Below, piece by piece: positions 62,656 to 64,000 of a stretch of DNA of 64,000 nt. Position 1 is the stretch's first letter. Every line of letters starts with the position of its first letter. Below the pieces are notes generated by a model. It ran no database searches. It was not told the origin of the DNA and saw only the letters and a program-made list of their open reading frames with translations. This DNA is from Pseudomonas sputi (GTDB taxonomy: Bacteria; Pseudomonadota; Gammaproteobacteria; Pseudomonadales; Pseudomonadaceae), in the NCBI RefSeq assembly GCF_021603585.1, contig NZ_BQHI01000005.1:310001-374000 (forward strand), in the 5' to 3' direction. The position numbers and the translations under genes were made by a program.

Positions 62656-62688
62656 CGGAAGTACCCCGGAAAGTTGTATTTGTTGAAG

Positions 62689-63117
62689 TTAGAACGGCTT
62701 GACCACGACCAGAATTACGATAGCCAGCAATAGCAGAACCGGCACTTCATTGAACCAGCGATAAAAGACATGGCTGCGGGTGTTCTCGCCACGGGCAAAA
62801 CGTTTTACCTGCGCGCCGCACATGTGGTGGTAACCGATCAACAGCACGACCAGGGTCAGTTTGGCGTGGATCCAGCCACCGCTGCCGAAGATGCTCGGGT
62901 TCAGGTAGATCAGCCAGCCACCGAAGATCAGCGCGGCGATCATGGCGGGGCCCATGATGCCGCGGTACAGTTTGCGCTCCATGATGCTGAAGCGTTCCTT
63001 GCTGATCGTGTCTTCACTTTGCGCGTGATAAACGAACAATCGAGGAAGATAGAAGAGGCCGGCAAACCAGCACACGATGCTGACGATATGAAGCGCTTTG
63101 ATCCACAGATAGAGCAT
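62689..63117 (-). CDS. hemJ: HemJ-type protoporphyrinogen IX oxidase
   Basis: Integral membrane protein of 142 residues (UPF0093/HemJ family). It has four helices and the conserved His10 (IKALHIVSIVCW) and Lys86 (WIHAKLTLV), thought to bind haem or act in catalysis. Many gamma-proteobacteria that lack HemG use it for the penultimate haem step. It lies divergent from argC. Confidence 0.85.
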   Translation of the reverse strand: MLYLWIKALHIVSIVCWFAGLFYLPRLFVYHAQSEDTISKERFSIMERKLYRGIMGPAMIAALIFGGWLIYLNPSIFGSGGWIHAKLTLVVLLIGYHHMCGAQVKRFARGENTRSHVFYRWFNEVPVLLLLAIVILVVVKPF

Positions 63118-63252
63118 TTTTGGTTATTCCCTGATTCACGGTAGGCCGGATAGTAGAGGCTTGAGCGTCCGCACGTCACCTTGGCGGTTGTCGCAGGGGC
63201 GCGCGGCCCCTATTATCGACGGCTTTCCAGTGGGTTCGTTGAGGGCAGGTTT

Positions 63253-64000
63253 ATGGTCAAGGTCGGTATCGTCGGCGGCACGGGTTACACCGGTGTCGAA
63301 CTGCTGCGTCTGTTGGCACAGCATCCGCAGGCAGAAGTGGTGGTCATCACTTCCCGATCCGAGGCCGGTCTGGCCGTGGCTGACATGTATCCGAACCTGC
63401 GTGGCCACTACGATGGTCTGGCATTCAGCGTGCCGGACATCAAGACCCTGGGCGCTTGCGACGTGGTGTTCTTCGCCACTCCCCACGGTGTTGCCCACGC
63501 GCTGGCCGGCGAATTGCTGGCGGCCGGCACCAAGGTCATCGACCTGTCGGCAGACTTCCGTCTGCAGGACGCCGATGAATGGGCCAAGTGGTACGGCCAG
63601 CCGCACGGTGCGCCGGAGCTGCTGGACGAAGCGGTTTACGGCTTGCCGGAAGTCAATCGCGAGCAGATCAAGAAGGCGCGTCTGATCGCGGTGCCGGGTT
63701 GCTATCCGACCGCGACGCAGCTGGGCTTCCTTCCGTTGCTTGAAGCGGGCATCGCCGACGCTTCCCACCTGATCGCCGACTGCAAGTCCGGTGTCAGCGG
63801 TGCCGGTCGTGGTGCTGCCGTAGGCTCGCTGTATTCCGAAACGTCGGAAAGCATGAAGGCCTATGCGGTGAAAGGTCACCGTCATCTGCCGGAAATTCGT
63901 CAGGGGCTGCGTCGTGCGGCGGGCAAGGATGTCGGTCTGACTTTCGTGCCACACCTGACGCCGATGATCCGTGGCATTCACTCCACGCTTTACGCGACCG
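63253..64000 (+). CDS. argC: N-acetyl-gamma-glutamyl-phosphate reductase ArgC (3' truncated by window)
   Basis: Third step of arginine biosynthesis. The first 249 codons are present. N-terminal [18 protein letters not shown] binds NADP. The catalytic Cys lies in [12 protein letters not shown] near residue 150. GVSGAGRGA follows. The reading frame continues off the right edge. GAGG lies before ATG. Confidence 0.96.
   Translation, partial: MVKVGIVGGTGYTGVELLRLLAQHPQAEVVVITSRSEAGLAVADMYPNLRGHYDGLAFSVPDIKTLGACDVVFFATPHGVAHALAGELLAAGTKVIDLSADFRLQDADEWAKWYGQPHGAPELLDEAVYGLPEVNREQIKKARLIAVPGCYPTATQLGFLPLLEAGIADASHLIADCKSGVSGAGRGAAVGSLYSETSESMKAYAVKGHRHLPEIRQGLRRAAGKDVGLTFVPHLTPMIRGIHSTLYAT

Overview
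This is a GC-rich chromosomal window whose gene content and order (pqq operon, davBA, rpsU-dnaG-rpoD, lptD-surA-pdxA-rsmA-apaGH, the split trpE and trpGDC, vfr, speD, coq7, argC) point to a fluorescent Pseudomonas, most likely the P. fluorescens group. Nearly all of it is core housekeeping DNA. I see no insertion sequence, prophage, CRISPR array or integrated element. Both ends cut genes: an S9-type peptidase on the left and argC on the right.

Layout. 1-5989 (minus): PQQ cofactor genes pqqF-A-B-C-D-E plus the start of a trailing peptidase. 6028-9125 (minus): lysine catabolism davB-davA preceded by an Lrp/AsnC regulator. 9182-9258: tRNA-Ile2 (CAU). 9274-13020 (minus): a large periplasmic-sensing PAS/GGDEF/EAL protein. 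13147-17725 (minus): the macromolecular synthesis group rpoD-dnaG-rpsU, with tsaD divergent from rpsU. 18974-21752: plsY, folB-folK, cca. 21816-26783 (minus): the stress cluster prkA-yeaH-spoVR. 27080-34717 (minus): glpE, apaGH, rsmA, pdxA, surA, lptD; divergent from these are the cell-wall recycling genes amgK-murU with djlA. 37367-38356: a DUF3530 protein. 38430-46107 (plus): a sensor kinase with a periplasmic solute-binding domain, its LuxR-type regulator, and a four-gene polyamine-type ABC importer. 46247-50549: Fe-alcohol dehydrogenase, rpe, gph, trpE. 50620-52530 (minus): esterase autotransporter EstA. 52687-55419: leader peptide and trpGDC. 55516-63117: lplA-like, vfr, osmC-like, speD, coq7, HIT, a short-chain dehydrogenase, DUF805, a nitronate monooxygenase and hemJ. 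63253 onward: argC.

The most interesting signals are regulatory. Two homologous short reading frames ending in the same Arg-Trp-Arg-Trp-Arg-Ala tail lie just upstream of trpE and trpG. The trpE copy is in frame with, and forms, the C-terminus of gph, so one stretch of DNA appears to serve both as an enzyme tail and as an attenuation leader. A sensor kinase whose periplasmic domain resembles an amino-acid-binding protein sits directly upstream of an orphan ABC importer, with an inverted repeat between regulator and importer that could be its operator. The gap between the importer's binding protein and its first permease carries two perfect hairpins. A near-relative of the first, with the same core, follows the last permease gene. 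Other regulatory candidates are a terminator-like hairpin between pqqA and pqqB, an Lrp-family gene starting only about 20 bases beyond a tRNA terminator, and two hairpins in the speD leader.
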